Below are positions 38,076 to 47,006 of a stretch of DNA of 64,000 nucleotides, one piece after another. A program made the position numbers and the translations under genes. Within the stretch, counting starts at the first letter, position 1. Each line of letters starts with the position of its first letter. The notes under the pieces were generated by a model, which had not been told where the DNA came from, searched no databases, and saw nothing but the letters and a program-made list of their open reading frames with translations. Source of the DNA: Planococcus versutus (lineage in GTDB: Bacteria; Bacillota; Bacilli; Bacillales_A; Planococcaceae); the NCBI RefSeq assembly GCF_001186155.3, contig NZ_CP016540.2, positions 124,001 to 188,000 of the forward strand, given 5' to 3'.

Positions 38076-38711
38076 ATGAATGCGTGTCCGGAAAACATTA
38101 TCCAAATAATGCACCATCACTTTGATGGAGATACGAGCTCGAGTGAAGAACAGCAATTAAAAGAGTACTTGGAAAACTGCGACGATTGCCGAGAAAAGTA
38201 CCAAGCATTAAACAGAACCATTGCATTTATTCAAAGTGCATCCCATATACAAGCGCCTTCTGGTTTTGTCCAAAAAACAATGGAGCGGTTACCAAAAGAA
38301 AAACAACGAGCAGGTATCCAAAGATGGTTTAGAAGACACCCCATGCTTGCGGCGGCTGCTTTATTTTGTGTGTTGATGAGCACGGCACTGTTTGCGAATT
38401 TTAATGATGACCAACAGTTTTCGTTTACGAAACAGCCGAATCTAGTAGTTGAAGGACAAACTGTAATTGTACCTGAAGGAGAAACAGTGGTTGGCAACTT
38501 AACCATACGCAACGGTGATTTACGTGTAGAAGGTGAGCTTCAAGGAGACGTAACCATTGTCAACGGTCAGTATATGGCATCGAGCGGTGTCATTACGGGT
38601 GAAATCGAAGAAATTGATAAAGCTTTTGAATGGTTATGGTATACCATTAAAGAAGGATTTAAAGATGCAGCTTCTATTTTTAATCCAAACGACAGCCCAG
38701 TTGACGATTAA
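38076..38711 (+). CDS. rsiW: Anti-sigma-W factor RsiW
   Basis: 211 aa. A cytosolic zinc-binding anti-sigma domain has C35 and C38 (ENCDDCRE) and His residues near 13-15; one transmembrane segment spans about 89-108; the rest is extracellular. By analogy it holds SigW until cleaved by PrsW and RasP. Start behind GGAGGCG. Confidence 0.94.
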   Translation: MNACPENIIQIMHHHFDGDTSSSEEQQLKEYLENCDDCREKYQALNRTIAFIQSASHIQAPSGFVQKTMERLPKEKQRAGIQRWFRRHPMLAAAALFCVLMSTALFANFNDDQQFSFTKQPNLVVEGQTVIVPEGETVVGNLTIRNGDLRVEGELQGDVTIVNGQYMASSGVITGEIEEIDKAFEWLWYTIKEGFKDAASIFNPNDSPVDD

Positions 38712-38741
38712 ACCTATCCTCTCCTAAAGGATGGGTTTTTT
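38711..38741 (+). terminator. Terminator after rsiW
   Basis: AACCTATCC paired with GGATGGGTT (one mismatch-tolerant G-T), then T's. Confidence 0.8.
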
Positions 38742-38765
38742 CTATGAAGGCAAGCCCAATTCACT

Positions 38766-38776
38766 TATGCTATACT
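38766..38776 (+). promoter_or_regulatory. Extended -10 promoter before cdaA
   Basis: TGCTATACT (TGnTATAnT type), -10 at 38771-38776; no clear -35. About 38 bp before the start codon. Confidence 0.45.
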
Positions 38777-38813
38777 AAATGCATACGCAGATGTAGAAAA
38801 GCGAGGGTTGCAG

Positions 38814-39650
38814 ATGCCTTTTTTTGAAAGTTTAACAGACCAAACGCCATTTAGACTTCTAGGGAACATCATTGACATTTTACTAGTTTGGTTCGTTGTT
38901 TATAAATTGATTACGGTTATTAAAGGGACGAAAGCCGTTCAATTATTGAAAGGGATTTTTGTCATTATTATTGCGCGCCTCGTGACGCAAGCACTCAACC
39001 TGGAAACATTAGGCTGGATTATGCAGCAAGTGTTGGAATGGGGCTTTCTAGCCATCATTATCATTTTCCAGCCAGAGCTTCGCCGTGCACTTGAGCAACT
39101 GGGTCGTGGCAGACTTTTCTCGAGCAGTACATTGAACGAAGAATCCGAACGCAACCGACTCATCGAAGCAATGTCCAAATCTGTTAGTTACATGGCTAAA
39201 CGGCGAATCGGTGCATTAATATCGATTGAACGAGAAACAGGATTGAGTGAATATATTGAAACGGGTACTCCGATGAACTCGGACCTCACATCTGAACTGA
39301 TGATCAATTTGTTTATTCCCAATACACCGTTGCATGATGGAGCGGTGATTGTTCAAAAAAATCGAATTGCTGCAGCGGCATGCTATTTGCCACTGTCTGA
39401 AAGTCCATTCATCTCTAAAGAGTTGGGTACGCGCCACCGTGCAGCTCTTGGTATTAGTGAAGTGACGGATGCAATTACGATTGTTGTATCGGAAGAAACC
39501 GGCGCCATCAGTTTGACGGCAAATGGTGATTTACACCGCAATTTATCACTTGAAGACTTTGAAGTGAAGCTGCGCCGCATTTGGTTTGGTGCAGAACAGC
39601 AAGAAGTCGCTCTTTCTTGGTGGAACTGGAGGGGGAAAAAGAATGGATAA
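38814..39650 (+). CDS. cdaA: Diadenylate cyclase CdaA
   Basis: 278 aa from the ATG at 38814, six bases after GAGGG. Three N-terminal membrane helices (about 15-90) precede the DAC domain with DGA (175-177) and RHR (207-209). It makes c-di-AMP from ATP for potassium and cell-wall homeostasis. The stop overlaps the cdaR start. A TTG at 38808 is a less likely start. Confidence 0.95.
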   Translation: MPFFESLTDQTPFRLLGNIIDILLVWFVVYKLITVIKGTKAVQLLKGIFVIIIARLVTQALNLETLGWIMQQVLEWGFLAIIIIFQPELRRALEQLGRGRLFSSSTLNEESERNRLIEAMSKSVSYMAKRRIGALISIERETGLSEYIETGTPMNSDLTSELMINLFIPNTPLHDGAVIVQKNRIAAAACYLPLSESPFISKELGTRHRAALGISEVTDAITIVVSEETGAISLTANGDLHRNLSLEDFEVKLRRIWFGAEQQEVALSWWNWRGKKNG

Positions 39651-40638
39651 AATGATGGACAATCGCTGGTTTTTACGCAGCACGGCACTCTTATTAGCTT
39701 GTCTTTTGTTTTTTTCCGTAAAAGCGGATGACAATACTTCCGGGTCAACGGACACCAGCCGTGTGTCTGAAGTGATTGAAGACGTTGAACTCGAGGTATA
39801 CCATGACAATACGTTAATGGTAAGTGGCATACCCAAAACGGTTGATTTGCATTTGACGGGACCTGTGAGTATTGTTCAAACAGCACGTCAACTGGAAGAC
39901 TTCACGTTGTTTGTGGATTTGCGTAATTTACCGATGGGTGAACATCAAGTGCCCATTCAAACTGAAAACCTATCTGAACAATTAAATGTACGAGTCGACC
40001 CAGCTTTTGTGAATGTTGTCATTGAAGAACGAGTGTCGCAAGAATTCCGAATCGACCCAGAAATAAATGAACGAATGCTTGCGGATGGTTTTATTTTAGA
40101 CAGTGTAGAAGTAGAACCGAAAACAGTCATTGTTACCGGACCAAAAAGTATGATTGATGCGATTAGCTTTGTAAAAGCGACAGTTTCTGGCGAGCAAGGA
40201 GTTAAAGAGTCGTTTACGACTGCTGCGAGCGTTCGTGTCTTAGCTGAAGACTTAACAAAGCTTGAAAGTGCAAAAATTGAACCTGAAGAAGTAGAAGTAT
40301 CGGTTAAAGTTGTAGAGTATAGCAAAGTTGTACCGGTCAGAATTGAAGCTACTGGAAAAGCGGGTGCTGGCATTACGATTAACGGCTGGACCACTCCGAC
40401 TGAAGAAATTCGGATTTTCGGTCCAGAGACAGTAGTAGACGAGCTGACTGAATACGTTGTTAACGTTGATGCTGCAAGTGTTACTGCTGAAGATGCGACA
40501 GTAGAAGTAGATCTTGAAATTCCTGCTGGTGCTTCTGCGGTTTCACCTGGTCAAGTGACAGTTGAAGCTCAAGCAATCATTGATGAATCGGCGCAACTAC
40601 CAATAGCTGAAGAAGATGCAAAAGTAGCACGTGATTAG
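39643..40638 (+). CDS. cdaR: CdaA regulator CdaR (YbbR-domain protein)
   Basis: 331 aa from the ATG at 39643 behind GGAGGGGG. A single N-terminal membrane helix (residues 12-27) anchors an extracellular chain of about three YbbR repeats. It modulates CdaA activity. It overlaps cdaA by eight bases. The in-frame ATG at 39586 lies in cdaA and is rejected. Confidence 0.93.
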   Translation: MDKMMDNRWFLRSTALLLACLLFFSVKADDNTSGSTDTSRVSEVIEDVELEVYHDNTLMVSGIPKTVDLHLTGPVSIVQTARQLEDFTLFVDLRNLPMGEHQVPIQTENLSEQLNVRVDPAFVNVVIEERVSQEFRIDPEINERMLADGFILDSVEVEPKTVIVTGPKSMIDAISFVKATVSGEQGVKESFTTAASVRVLAEDLTKLESAKIEPEEVEVSVKVVEYSKVVPVRIEATGKAGAGITINGWTTPTEEIRIFGPETVVDELTEYVVNVDAASVTAEDATVEVDLEIPAGASAVSPGQVTVEAQAIIDESAQLPIAEEDAKVARD

Positions 40639-40714
40639 ATGATATTGAGACCACAAAGATAATCTAGAATAGAAATCAAAATAGAAGCAATTGACTGAAG
40701 GAGCGAATATCGCA

Positions 40715-42064
40715 ATGGGAAAATATTTTGGAACAGATGGCGTACGTGGAGTTGCCAATAGTGAGCTGACACCTGAACTGGCTTTTAGATTAGGTCGCAT
40801 CGGCGGGTATATTTTAACGAAAAGTGCAAAAGACAAGCCGAAAGTGCTAATTGGCCGTGATACACGAATTTCAGGAGAAATGTTAGAAGGCGCTTTGGCT
40901 GCTGGACTACTTTCTGTTGGAGCAGAAGTCATGCGCCTTGGCGTTATCAGCACACCAGGCGTTTCTTATTTAACGCGTGTGATGAGTGCAGAAGCAGGCG
41001 TGATGATTTCTGCTTCACACAACCCGGTAGAAGATAACGGCATCAAATTCTTTGGCTCAGATGGGTTTAAACTATCAGACGCACAAGAAGCAGAAATTGA
41101 AGCATTGTTAGACAGTGCTGAAGATCTATTGCCACGTCCGACAGGCGGCGATTTGGGTAGCATTACGGATTATTTCGAAGGCGGACAAAGATACCTTCAG
41201 TACTTGAAAAAAACAGTTGATGAAGAATTTACAGGCATTCTTGTAGCATTGGATTGCGCACACGGCGCAACGTCTACATTGGCAACGCATGTATTTGCCG
41301 ACTTAGACGCAGACATCACTTCAATGGGCGCATCGCCGAACGGCTTGAATATTAACGCAAACGTAGGCTCTACTCATCCTGAACAATTGGCAGAGCTCGT
41401 TGTGGCTAAAGGCGCAAACATTGGTCTTGCATTCGACGGCGACGGCGATCGTTTAATTGCAGTAGATGAAAAAGGAAACATTGTCGATGGCGATCAAATT
41501 ATGTATATTTGCGCAAAGCATTTGCACTCAGAAGGTCGCTTGAAAAAAGATACGGTCGTTTCGACTGTAATGAGCAATATGGGCTTTTATAAAGCCCTAG
41601 AAAGCCATGGCATGAAGAGTAACAAAACAGCTGTGGGTGATCGTTATGTTGTAGAAGAAATGAAAAACAATGATTACAACTTGGGTGGCGAACAATCCGG
41701 TCACATTATTTTTCTTGATTACAACACAACAGGCGATGGCTTATTGACAGGCCTTCAATTGGTAAATATCATGAAGATTACAGGGAAGAAATTATCTGAA
41801 CTGGCATCTGAAATGACAATTTATCCTCAAAAACTTGTGAATATTCGTGTAACCGATAAGCATGCTGTCACAGACAATGCAAAAGTGGCAGAAGTTATTG
41901 CTGAAGTTGAAAAAGAAATGAACGGCAATGGTCGCGTCCTAGTACGCCCTTCTGGCACTGAGCCATTAGTACGTATTATGGTAGAAGCCGCTTCAGCAGA
42001 AAACTGTGAACGCTATGTAGAACGCATTGCAGAAGTTGTACGCAGTGAAATGGGCTTAAGCTAA
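40715..42064 (+). CDS. glmM: Phosphoglucosamine mutase
   Basis: 449 aa from the ATG at 40715. The phosphorylated Ser is S101 in [11 protein letters not shown]; the metal loop is FDGDGDRLI; the sugar-binding loop GGEQSGH and the phosphate-binding [10 protein letters not shown] follow. It makes glucosamine-1-phosphate for peptidoglycan. GlmM also binds CdaA in other Firmicutes. Confidence 0.97.
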   Translation: MGKYFGTDGVRGVANSELTPELAFRLGRIGGYILTKSAKDKPKVLIGRDTRISGEMLEGALAAGLLSVGAEVMRLGVISTPGVSYLTRVMSAEAGVMISASHNPVEDNGIKFFGSDGFKLSDAQEAEIEALLDSAEDLLPRPTGGDLGSITDYFEGGQRYLQYLKKTVDEEFTGILVALDCAHGATSTLATHVFADLDADITSMGASPNGLNINANVGSTHPEQLAELVVAKGANIGLAFDGDGDRLIAVDEKGNIVDGDQIMYICAKHLHSEGRLKKDTVVSTVMSNMGFYKALESHGMKSNKTAVGDRYVVEEMKNNDYNLGGEQSGHIIFLDYNTTGDGLLTGLQLVNIMKITGKKLSELASEMTIYPQKLVNIRVTDKHAVTDNAKVAEVIAEVEKEMNGNGRVLVRPSGTEPLVRIMVEAASAENCERYVERIAEVVRSEMGLS

Positions 42065-42082
42065 GTAAATCGAGTAATTTCC

Positions 42083-42116
42083 AGTCCGTAAGCATTTTTG
42101 CTTGCGGGCTTTTTTT
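42083..42116 (+). terminator. Terminator after glmM
   Basis: A 12-bp stem AGTCCGTAAGCA/TGCTTGCGGGCT with two G-T pairs and a seven-T run. Confidence 0.92.
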
Positions 42117-42157
42117 GATGAACAGTTAGTTTGGTAGGGGAGAAGAAACGCTACAAG

Positions 42158-42225
42158 TGGCTGCTTTCCGTTCGAGCGCTTGCACTTCAAGCAGTTACTG
42201 AGAGTTAACGACAGAGAAAATAAGC
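42158..42225. repeat. Internally deleted copy of a dispersed repeat
   Basis: GTGGCTGCTTTCCGTTC then GAGCGCTTGCACTTCAAGC matches the two ends of the repeat at about 46230-46387 with its GC-rich middle (roughly 90 bp) missing. The surrounding gap 42117-42426 holds nothing else clear but a hairpin AACACTTAAATT/AATTTAGGTGTT at 42335-42379 with a T run. Confidence 0.6.
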
Positions 42226-42426
42226 ATACTAAATAATCTTGTAACCCGTTCAGTTTTGAATCGCAAAACCGAAACAAATACCTAAAAAGACTATCTTTTA
42301 GCACCTAGTTAGATAGGGTTTTAAAACATCAATTAACACTTAAATTAGCCAAGTTTTCGAACTCATAAATTTAGGTGTTTTTTATACGATTTTAGAATTT
42401 AAAATGGCATATCATATATCCTTCTA

Positions 42427-42546
42427 ATGGAGTACCATTATATTGAAAGTATAGAGGAACAAGAATATTTACCTCCATATCCGAGATTTATTAAATACTT
42501 TAGTTATTATTTGCCGAAACGATTAATTTTTGAATGTGAGGAGTAA
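42427..42546 (+). CDS. Small ORF of 39 aa upstream of the K+ channel gene
   Basis: An open frame from the ATG at 42427 to the TAA at 42544-42546, aromatic-rich (EYLPPYPRFIKYFSYYLPKR). Its end holds the GAGGAG ribosome site of the channel gene, five bases before that start, which suggests coupling. No ribosome site of its own is visible and I recognise no family, so it may be a gene remnant or chance. Confidence 0.3.
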   Translation: MEYHYIESIEEQEYLPPYPRFIKYFSYYLPKRLIFECEE

Positions 42547-42550
42547 ATTA

Positions 42551-43252
42551 ATGAAGAAGAGTGTAATTATATTTGAAAGTTTTATGTTTGTGTTGGTACT
42601 AATATCTTTATTTTTCGCTTTTTCGAAAAACGAACATTTTATAAAATTTGATTGGGGTATTTGGTTCGTTTTTGTACTGGATTATACTATTCGATTAATA
42701 AAATCCGAAAACAAATGGACTTACGTTAAACAACATCCCTTTGAACTGATTGCTATTATTCCTTTCGATTCTATTTTTAGAGCAGCACGTATTGTCCGCT
42801 TGTTCCGTGTGATCCGTTTAATCGGGATAGGTTCACGATATCTAACTCCTGTCTATAAATTATTAAGAACAAATGGCTTGGACAAGGTATTAATTATTGC
42901 TATGGTTTTACTATTTATTATCCCTATTCCCATTGTGCTTCTTGAACCTTCAATAAATACTTTTGGTGATGCACTTTGGTGGGCTGTTGTAACTACTACG
43001 ACTGTCGGATATGGAGATATTTCTCCAGAAACACCAATTGGACGAGTATTAGCCGTTGTATTGATGTTGGTTGGTATTGGAATCATTGGTACATTAACTT
43101 CTGCGATTACAAGTTTCTTCAGTAATAAAAATGGATCGAATCACGACAAAAGAATTCTAGGTGTAATTCAGTCTATCGAAGAAATTGAAAATCTGACTAA
43201 AGAAGATATAGAATTTGTTCAAATGTACTTGGAGAGAAAAGAAATTAAATAG
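42551..43252 (+). CDS. Voltage-gated-type potassium channel
   Basis: 233 aa from the ATG at 42551 behind GAGGAG. Six-helix architecture: S4 holds Arg at 77, 80, 83, 86 and 89, every third residue, as in voltage sensors; the pore loop has the selectivity filter TVGYGD at 151-156. The cytoplasmic tail is short (about 40 aa). The gene is more AT-rich than its neighbours and interrupts the glmM-glmS pair, which suggests acquisition. Its own regulation is not evident. Confidence 0.88.
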   Translation: MKKSVIIFESFMFVLVLISLFFAFSKNEHFIKFDWGIWFVFVLDYTIRLIKSENKWTYVKQHPFELIAIIPFDSIFRAARIVRLFRVIRLIGIGSRYLTPVYKLLRTNGLDKVLIIAMVLLFIIPIPIVLLEPSINTFGDALWWAVVTTTTVGYGDISPETPIGRVLAVVLMLVGIGIIGTLTSAITSFFSNKNGSNHDKRILGVIQSIEEIENLTKEDIEFVQMYLERKEIK

Positions 43253-43396
43253 GATCAGTTGGAAGTGTCTTAAGTCGATGCTTCTTTTTTGTGTTCTTTT
43301 TCTGGCTTTCTTAATCCTTTTAATGAACTTGAATTTCCTTAAATGTGAGAAATGGTTTTGATTTGATGAATGTGTTGGTAGAAGTACAAAGCTCTT

Positions 43397-43672
43397 TTAT
43401 AAATCATCGTTCAGCTTCAACTCCAGTTCCTTCAAAATACGTTTATTGTTTTTCTTGTTTCGTACCCAACCCACGAAGTTTTCATCTTCTAGAAGCCCAA
43501 CGATTAAACGACCTACGATAGCTTCTTCAGGTCGTTCGCTGTACTCGGAAAAATACTTAACTGTGTTTTTTTCCAGTTCTGATAGTTCCCATTCAACAGG
43601 TTGTTTGTTCAGTCGTCTTGGTTCGGTTTTGACATTGCAGTTCCCTTCTTTTTTAGTGTGCCGATTAGACAC
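43397..43672 (-). CDS. Hypothetical 91-aa protein, possibly frameshifted at its start
   Basis: The frame encodes a charged, probably soluble helical protein (EWELSELEKNTVKYFSEYSE, VRNKKNNKRILKELELKL). Its only upstream start is a GTG at 43672 without a ribosome site. A good site AAGAAGGGAA precedes an ATG (43634-43636 region) that reads MSKPNQDD then stops, one frame off. Either a single-base change broke the gene or the GTG is used. Family unknown. Confidence 0.4.
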   Translation of the reverse strand: MSNRHTKKEGNCNVKTEPRRLNKQPVEWELSELEKNTVKYFSEYSERPEEAIVGRLIVGLLEDENFVGWVRNKKNNKRILKELELKLNDDL

Positions 43673-43920
43673 TGAAATAGTTGGTTTACAATTTTACTTG
43701 TAGTCTTGATAATTGCAGGGTCTATTTATAGTTCTAATTAAAATTTTGCGGTTCAAAACTTAATCTTAATAGGCTTTTTTTTAACAGAAGAGTGTGCTGC
43801 TATAGCGTAGGTGAAAGACGCTTTCGCAGACGAAGCTAGCACAAGAGTGCAGCAGCAAGGAAAAAGAACCAGTAAACGGAGAAAACATGATAAAATAGAC
43901 TTAACCCACTTTGGTCTTTT
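43673..43920. other. Intergenic region with a partial repeat
   Basis: No gene. GTGTGCTGCTATAGCG to GTGCAGCAGC (about 43791-43857) is an imperfect palindrome containing GACGAAGCTAGC, shared with repeats near 46578 and 62100. Confidence 0.5.
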
Positions 43921-43921
43921 A

Positions 43922-43950
43922 TTGACGTTGTTATCATCAACCGATATAAT
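43922..43950 (+). promoter_or_regulatory. Promoter of glmS
   Basis: TTGACG (43922-43927), exact 17-bp spacer, TATAAT (43945-43950). It gives a leader of about 275 nt that contains the ribozyme. Confidence 0.9.
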
Positions 43951-43990
43951 AGTAAAGTTGGTTTAAGGTAGCAGAAAAAGGAGGATAGAT

Positions 43991-44119
43991 GTGGATGCAT
44001 GGAAAACAATTATAGCGCCTGTACTGGAGAAATTGGACGGACAAGTCATCTCTAGTAGACGAGGAGAAGGAGTATCGAAATTTCGGCGGATCCCTTCCGG
44101 CCAAGAAGCCTGGTCGTGA
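43991..44119 (+). CDS. Possible leader peptide overlapping the glmS ribozyme
   Basis: AAAGGAGG at 43977-43984 is as strong as any ribosome site here. Six bases later a GTG opens a 42-codon frame (MDAWKTIIAPVLEKLDGQVI...) running through most of the ribozyme core to a TGA at 44117. In a second frame ATG at 43989 reads MWMHGKQL and stops at a TAG (44013-44015) that spans the expected cleavage site. Translation of either would affect folding. May be chance; not confirmed. Confidence 0.35.
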   Translation: MDAWKTIIAPVLEKLDGQVISSRRGEGVSKFRRIPSGQEAWS

Positions 44120-44183
44120 TGTCTATTCTCAAATCAATCGAGTGATCGATTGGACAATGGAATAGACAGGCTCAAAGCGTGTT
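44012..44183 (+). ncRNA. glmS ribozyme (glucosamine-6-phosphate-activated)
   Basis: Core sequence AGCGCCTG at the 5' end, GACGAGGAGAAGGAGTATCG, TTTCGGCGGATCCCTTCCGG and the 3' pseudoknot arms are arranged as in the B. subtilis glmS ribozyme. Cleavage is expected between A44014 and G44015. Glucosamine-6-phosphate triggers self-cleavage and decay of glmS mRNA. About 50 bp before glmS. Confidence 0.93.
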
Positions 44184-44233
44184 TGTGAAAAAACAAACAC
44201 TTATTTGATTTGGAAAAATGGAGGAATTTAATT

Positions 44234-46036
44234 ATGTGTGGAATTGTAGGATACATTGGAGAAAAGGATTCAAAGGAAATTTTGTTAAAAGGCTTAGAAC
44301 GTCTTGAATACCGTGGATATGATTCAGCAGGAATTGCGATTCGTAACGGCAAAGGCGTAAAAGTATTTAAAGAAAAAGGGCGTATTGCTGATTTACGTGG
44401 AGTTGTAGAAAACGATGTGATGGGTTCAACAGGGATTGGTCATACACGCTGGGCAACACACGGGAAACCAACGCGCGCTAATGCTCACCCGCATCAAGAC
44501 GAGTCTCAACGCTTTACCATTGTGCATAACGGTGTGATCGAAAACTACCACCACATTCAACGTGATTATTTGGACGGTGTGGAAATGCAGTCAGACACGG
44601 ATACAGAAATTATCGTTCAGTTGATCGGCAAATTTGTAGAAGAAGGTCAAACAACGCAACAAGCTTTCAGCAAAGTCTTAACGTTGCTGAAAGGTTCATA
44701 TGCGATTGCCTTGCTTGATGCAGAAGAAGAACAGACGATTTTTGTTGCGAAAAACAAAAGTCCGTTACTTGTAGGACTTGGCAGCGACTTTAACGTAATT
44801 GCATCGGATGCGATGGCAATGTTGCAATTAACCGATCAATTTGTTGAACTGATGGATAAAGAAATTGTTATTGTTCGCAAAGACAGCGTGGATATTTTGA
44901 CATTAGATGGCCAATCGGTAAGCCGCTTGCCATTTACTGCAGAAATTGATATGAGCGACATTGAAAAAGGAACGTACCCGCATTATATGTTGAAAGAAAT
45001 TGACGAGCAGCCAGGTGTTGTCCGCAAAATCGTTCAAGCGTATCAAGATGAACATGACCAGTTAACCATTCAGCCTGAAATTCTAGAAGCAATGCAAGCA
45101 GCTGACCGCATTCATATTATTGCGGCGGGAACAAGCTATCATGCAGGAATGATCGGCAAAGAATACATTGAGAAATTGGCTGGCATTCCAGTTGAAGTGC
45201 ATGTTTCAAGTGAATTTGGTTACAATATGCCATTGTTATCGGAAAATCCGTTATTTATCTTTATTTCCCAATCAGGCGAAACAGCAGATAGCCGTCAAGT
45301 ATTGGTAAAAATTAAAGATATGGGTCATGCTTCATTGACGATTACCAACGTTGCCGGTTCTACTTTGTCTCGTGAGTCTGACCATACGTTATTGTTGTAT
45401 GCGGGACCTGAAATTGCAGTAGCTTCCACAAAAGCGTATACCGCGCAACTTGCGGTGTTGTCGATTTTAGCTGCTGTAACAGCAAAAGTCCGCGGCATTG
45501 AGATTGGCTTTGATTTGGTTCAAGAACTGGGAATTGTTGCAAACGCCATTCAAGCGCAAGTAGATTCAAAAGAAGAAATGGAACAAATTGCGACAGAGTA
45601 CTTATCGACTACACGCAATTGCTTTTTTATCGGTCGCGTAATGGATTATTTTGTTGGACTAGAAGGATCGTTGAAATTAAAAGAAATTTCGTATATTCAA
45701 GCAGAAGGCTTTGCTGGAGGCGAACTAAAGCACGGAACAATTGCATTGATCGAAGAAGGCACGCCGGTTATCGCACTTGCTACGCAAGAAGCGGTGAACT
45801 TGAACATTCGTGGAAACGTTAAAGAAGTAGCAGCACGTGGTGCACACACGTGTATCATTTCGATGGAAGGCTTACAAGAAAGAGGCGATAGCCTGGTCTT
45901 GCCAAAAGTAAACGAGTTGCTGTCACCCCTTGTATCCGTTATCCCGATGCAGTTGATCAGCTACTACGCAGCACTTCACCGCGATTGTGACGTTGATAAG
46001 CCACGTAACTTGGCAAAATCCGTAACAGTTGAATAA
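44234..46036 (+). CDS. glmS: Glutamine-fructose-6-phosphate aminotransferase
   Basis: 600 aa from the ATG at 44234 ([17 protein letters not shown]), so that Cys2 becomes the N-terminal nucleophile. N-terminal glutamine amidotransferase domain, then two SIS isomerase domains ([26 protein letters not shown]) and the C-terminal [13 protein letters not shown]. First step of hexosamine synthesis; controlled by the upstream ribozyme. Confidence 0.98.
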   Translation: MCGIVGYIGEKDSKEILLKGLERLEYRGYDSAGIAIRNGKGVKVFKEKGRIADLRGVVENDVMGSTGIGHTRWATHGKPTRANAHPHQDESQRFTIVHNGVIENYHHIQRDYLDGVEMQSDTDTEIIVQLIGKFVEEGQTTQQAFSKVLTLLKGSYAIALLDAEEEQTIFVAKNKSPLLVGLGSDFNVIASDAMAMLQLTDQFVELMDKEIVIVRKDSVDILTLDGQSVSRLPFTAEIDMSDIEKGTYPHYMLKEIDEQPGVVRKIVQAYQDEHDQLTIQPEILEAMQAADRIHIIAAGTSYHAGMIGKEYIEKLAGIPVEVHVSSEFGYNMPLLSENPLFIFISQSGETADSRQVLVKIKDMGHASLTITNVAGSTLSRESDHTLLLYAGPEIAVASTKAYTAQLAVLSILAAVTAKVRGIEIGFDLVQELGIVANAIQAQVDSKEEMEQIATEYLSTTRNCFFIGRVMDYFVGLEGSLKLKEISYIQAEGFAGGELKHGTIALIEEGTPVIALATQEAVNLNIRGNVKEVAARGAHTCIISMEGLQERGDSLVLPKVNELLSPLVSVIPMQLISYYAALHRDCDVDKPRNLAKSVTVE

Positions 46037-46045
46037 TTAGTTGAA

Positions 46046-46082
46046 CAAAGACTCCTTTGAATCTTTCAAAGGAGTCTTTGTT
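46046..46082 (+). terminator. Terminator after glmS (left copy of a 31-bp repeat)
   Basis: A 16-bp perfect stem (46046-46061 with 46065-46080), 3-base loop, then T-rich. The 31 bases 46049-46079 recur identically at 46883-46913. Confidence 0.92.
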
Positions 46083-46211
46083 TGTAGACAAAAGAATAGT
46101 CATGATAGTTTATAGTTATTTTATCGTACTTGGACTGGATCCTGTATTCTAGGCGGACACTTTCTTATTAGGAGTCAAGTATTTTTTAGCTTTTTTCAAA
46201 AAAATGAGTAT

Positions 46212-46387
46212 TAATAAAGAGCATAAGGGTAGCTGCTTACCGTTCCAGCGCTCGCTTTCCGCGGGCACGGCCTCAGCCGCTTCACTCACTGCGTTCGCTC
46301 CAGGGTCTTCGCCTCGTGCTGTTCCCGCAGGAGTCGAGCGCTTGCACTTCAAGCCGTTGTTGAGATACCCGACAGAAAAAATAGGCT
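46212..46387. repeat. GC-rich dispersed repeat, full copy
   Basis: A palindromic block with CGCTTTCCGCGGGCACGGC and GTGCTGTTCCCGCAGGAGTC as arms. Its reverse complement matches 62455-62543, and its ends match the deleted copy at 42158-42225. Confidence 0.65.
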
Positions 46388-46393
46388 CATCAA

Positions 46394-46549
46394 CTAATCC
46401 TGATGGAGTTTTCCATTGGATTGCTTTTTTAATTGATCGTAATGATCAACGATGGTGTTCTGCGTCTTGGATCTTAACGAAATCATGTTGATAACCATGT
46501 AATAAAACATTTTTCGCAATCGTTTATTTCCTCGTGTATTGATTCGACC
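46394..46549 (-). pseudogene. C-terminal fragment of an IS110-family transposase
   Basis: On the minus strand the frame ending in the TAG at 46394-46396 reads GRINTRGNKRLRKMFYYMVI and goes on to NMISLRSKTQ, like the conserved C-terminal domain of IS116/IS110/IS902 transposases. About 50 codons remain, without start or N-terminal DEDD domain. Inserted inside the repeat element. Confidence 0.7.
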
Positions 46550-46882
46550 CTTGTGTTGGAGCTTGTCCGATTGGTGGCGACGAAGCTAGCGCAGCGATGC
46601 AGGAGCACCTCTCTGCCCTCCGGATCGTGGAGTGGCCTGAATACCAAGCATATAGTGGATCTTTTTAATGGGATCGGACTAGCAGACTGCTCATTTCGAT
46701 TAGAGCTACACGCTTCCAACCGGTCCGGCCACGAAGACTCCCGTGGGACAGCGAAAGCTGAAGACCCCGCAGGAACGTTAGTGACGAGTAGGCTGAAGCT
46801 GAGCCCACCGGAAAGCGAAGTGGCCAGACCGGTTGGATTTATATACGGTTATTCATTTTCAGGATACCTTGTCTACAGTCTG

Positions 46883-46914
46883 AGACTCCTTTGAATCTTT
46901 CAAAGGAGTCTTTT
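46883..46914 (+). terminator. Duplicate terminator hairpin (right copy)
   Basis: AGACTCCTTTGAA with TTCAAAGGAGTCT and TTTT; identical to the glmS terminator over 31 bases. Together the two copies bracket the element. Confidence 0.85.
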
Positions 46915-47006
46915 GATATGGAAAAAGTAAATCGATTTGTTTCAATTCTATGTTAGTCGATAGCAAATGGTATACTAAAGATAATACAAGAAAAGGTGTG
47001 AAACAA

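Larger units (their letters stand above)
46083..46876. repeat. Terminal-inverted-repeat element, long interrupted form (copy 2)
   Basis: 794 bp between TGTAGACAA (46083-46091) and TTGTCTACA (46868-46876). In reverse orientation its outer parts (46083-46137 and 46637-46876) match the 304-bp copy at 37006-37309. The inner 500 bp (46138-46636) contains a second repeat family (46212-46387), an IS110 transposase fragment (46394-46549) and a GACGAAGCTAGC repeat piece (46578-46606). No intact gene lies between glmS and the RsbR-like gene. Confidence 0.75.
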
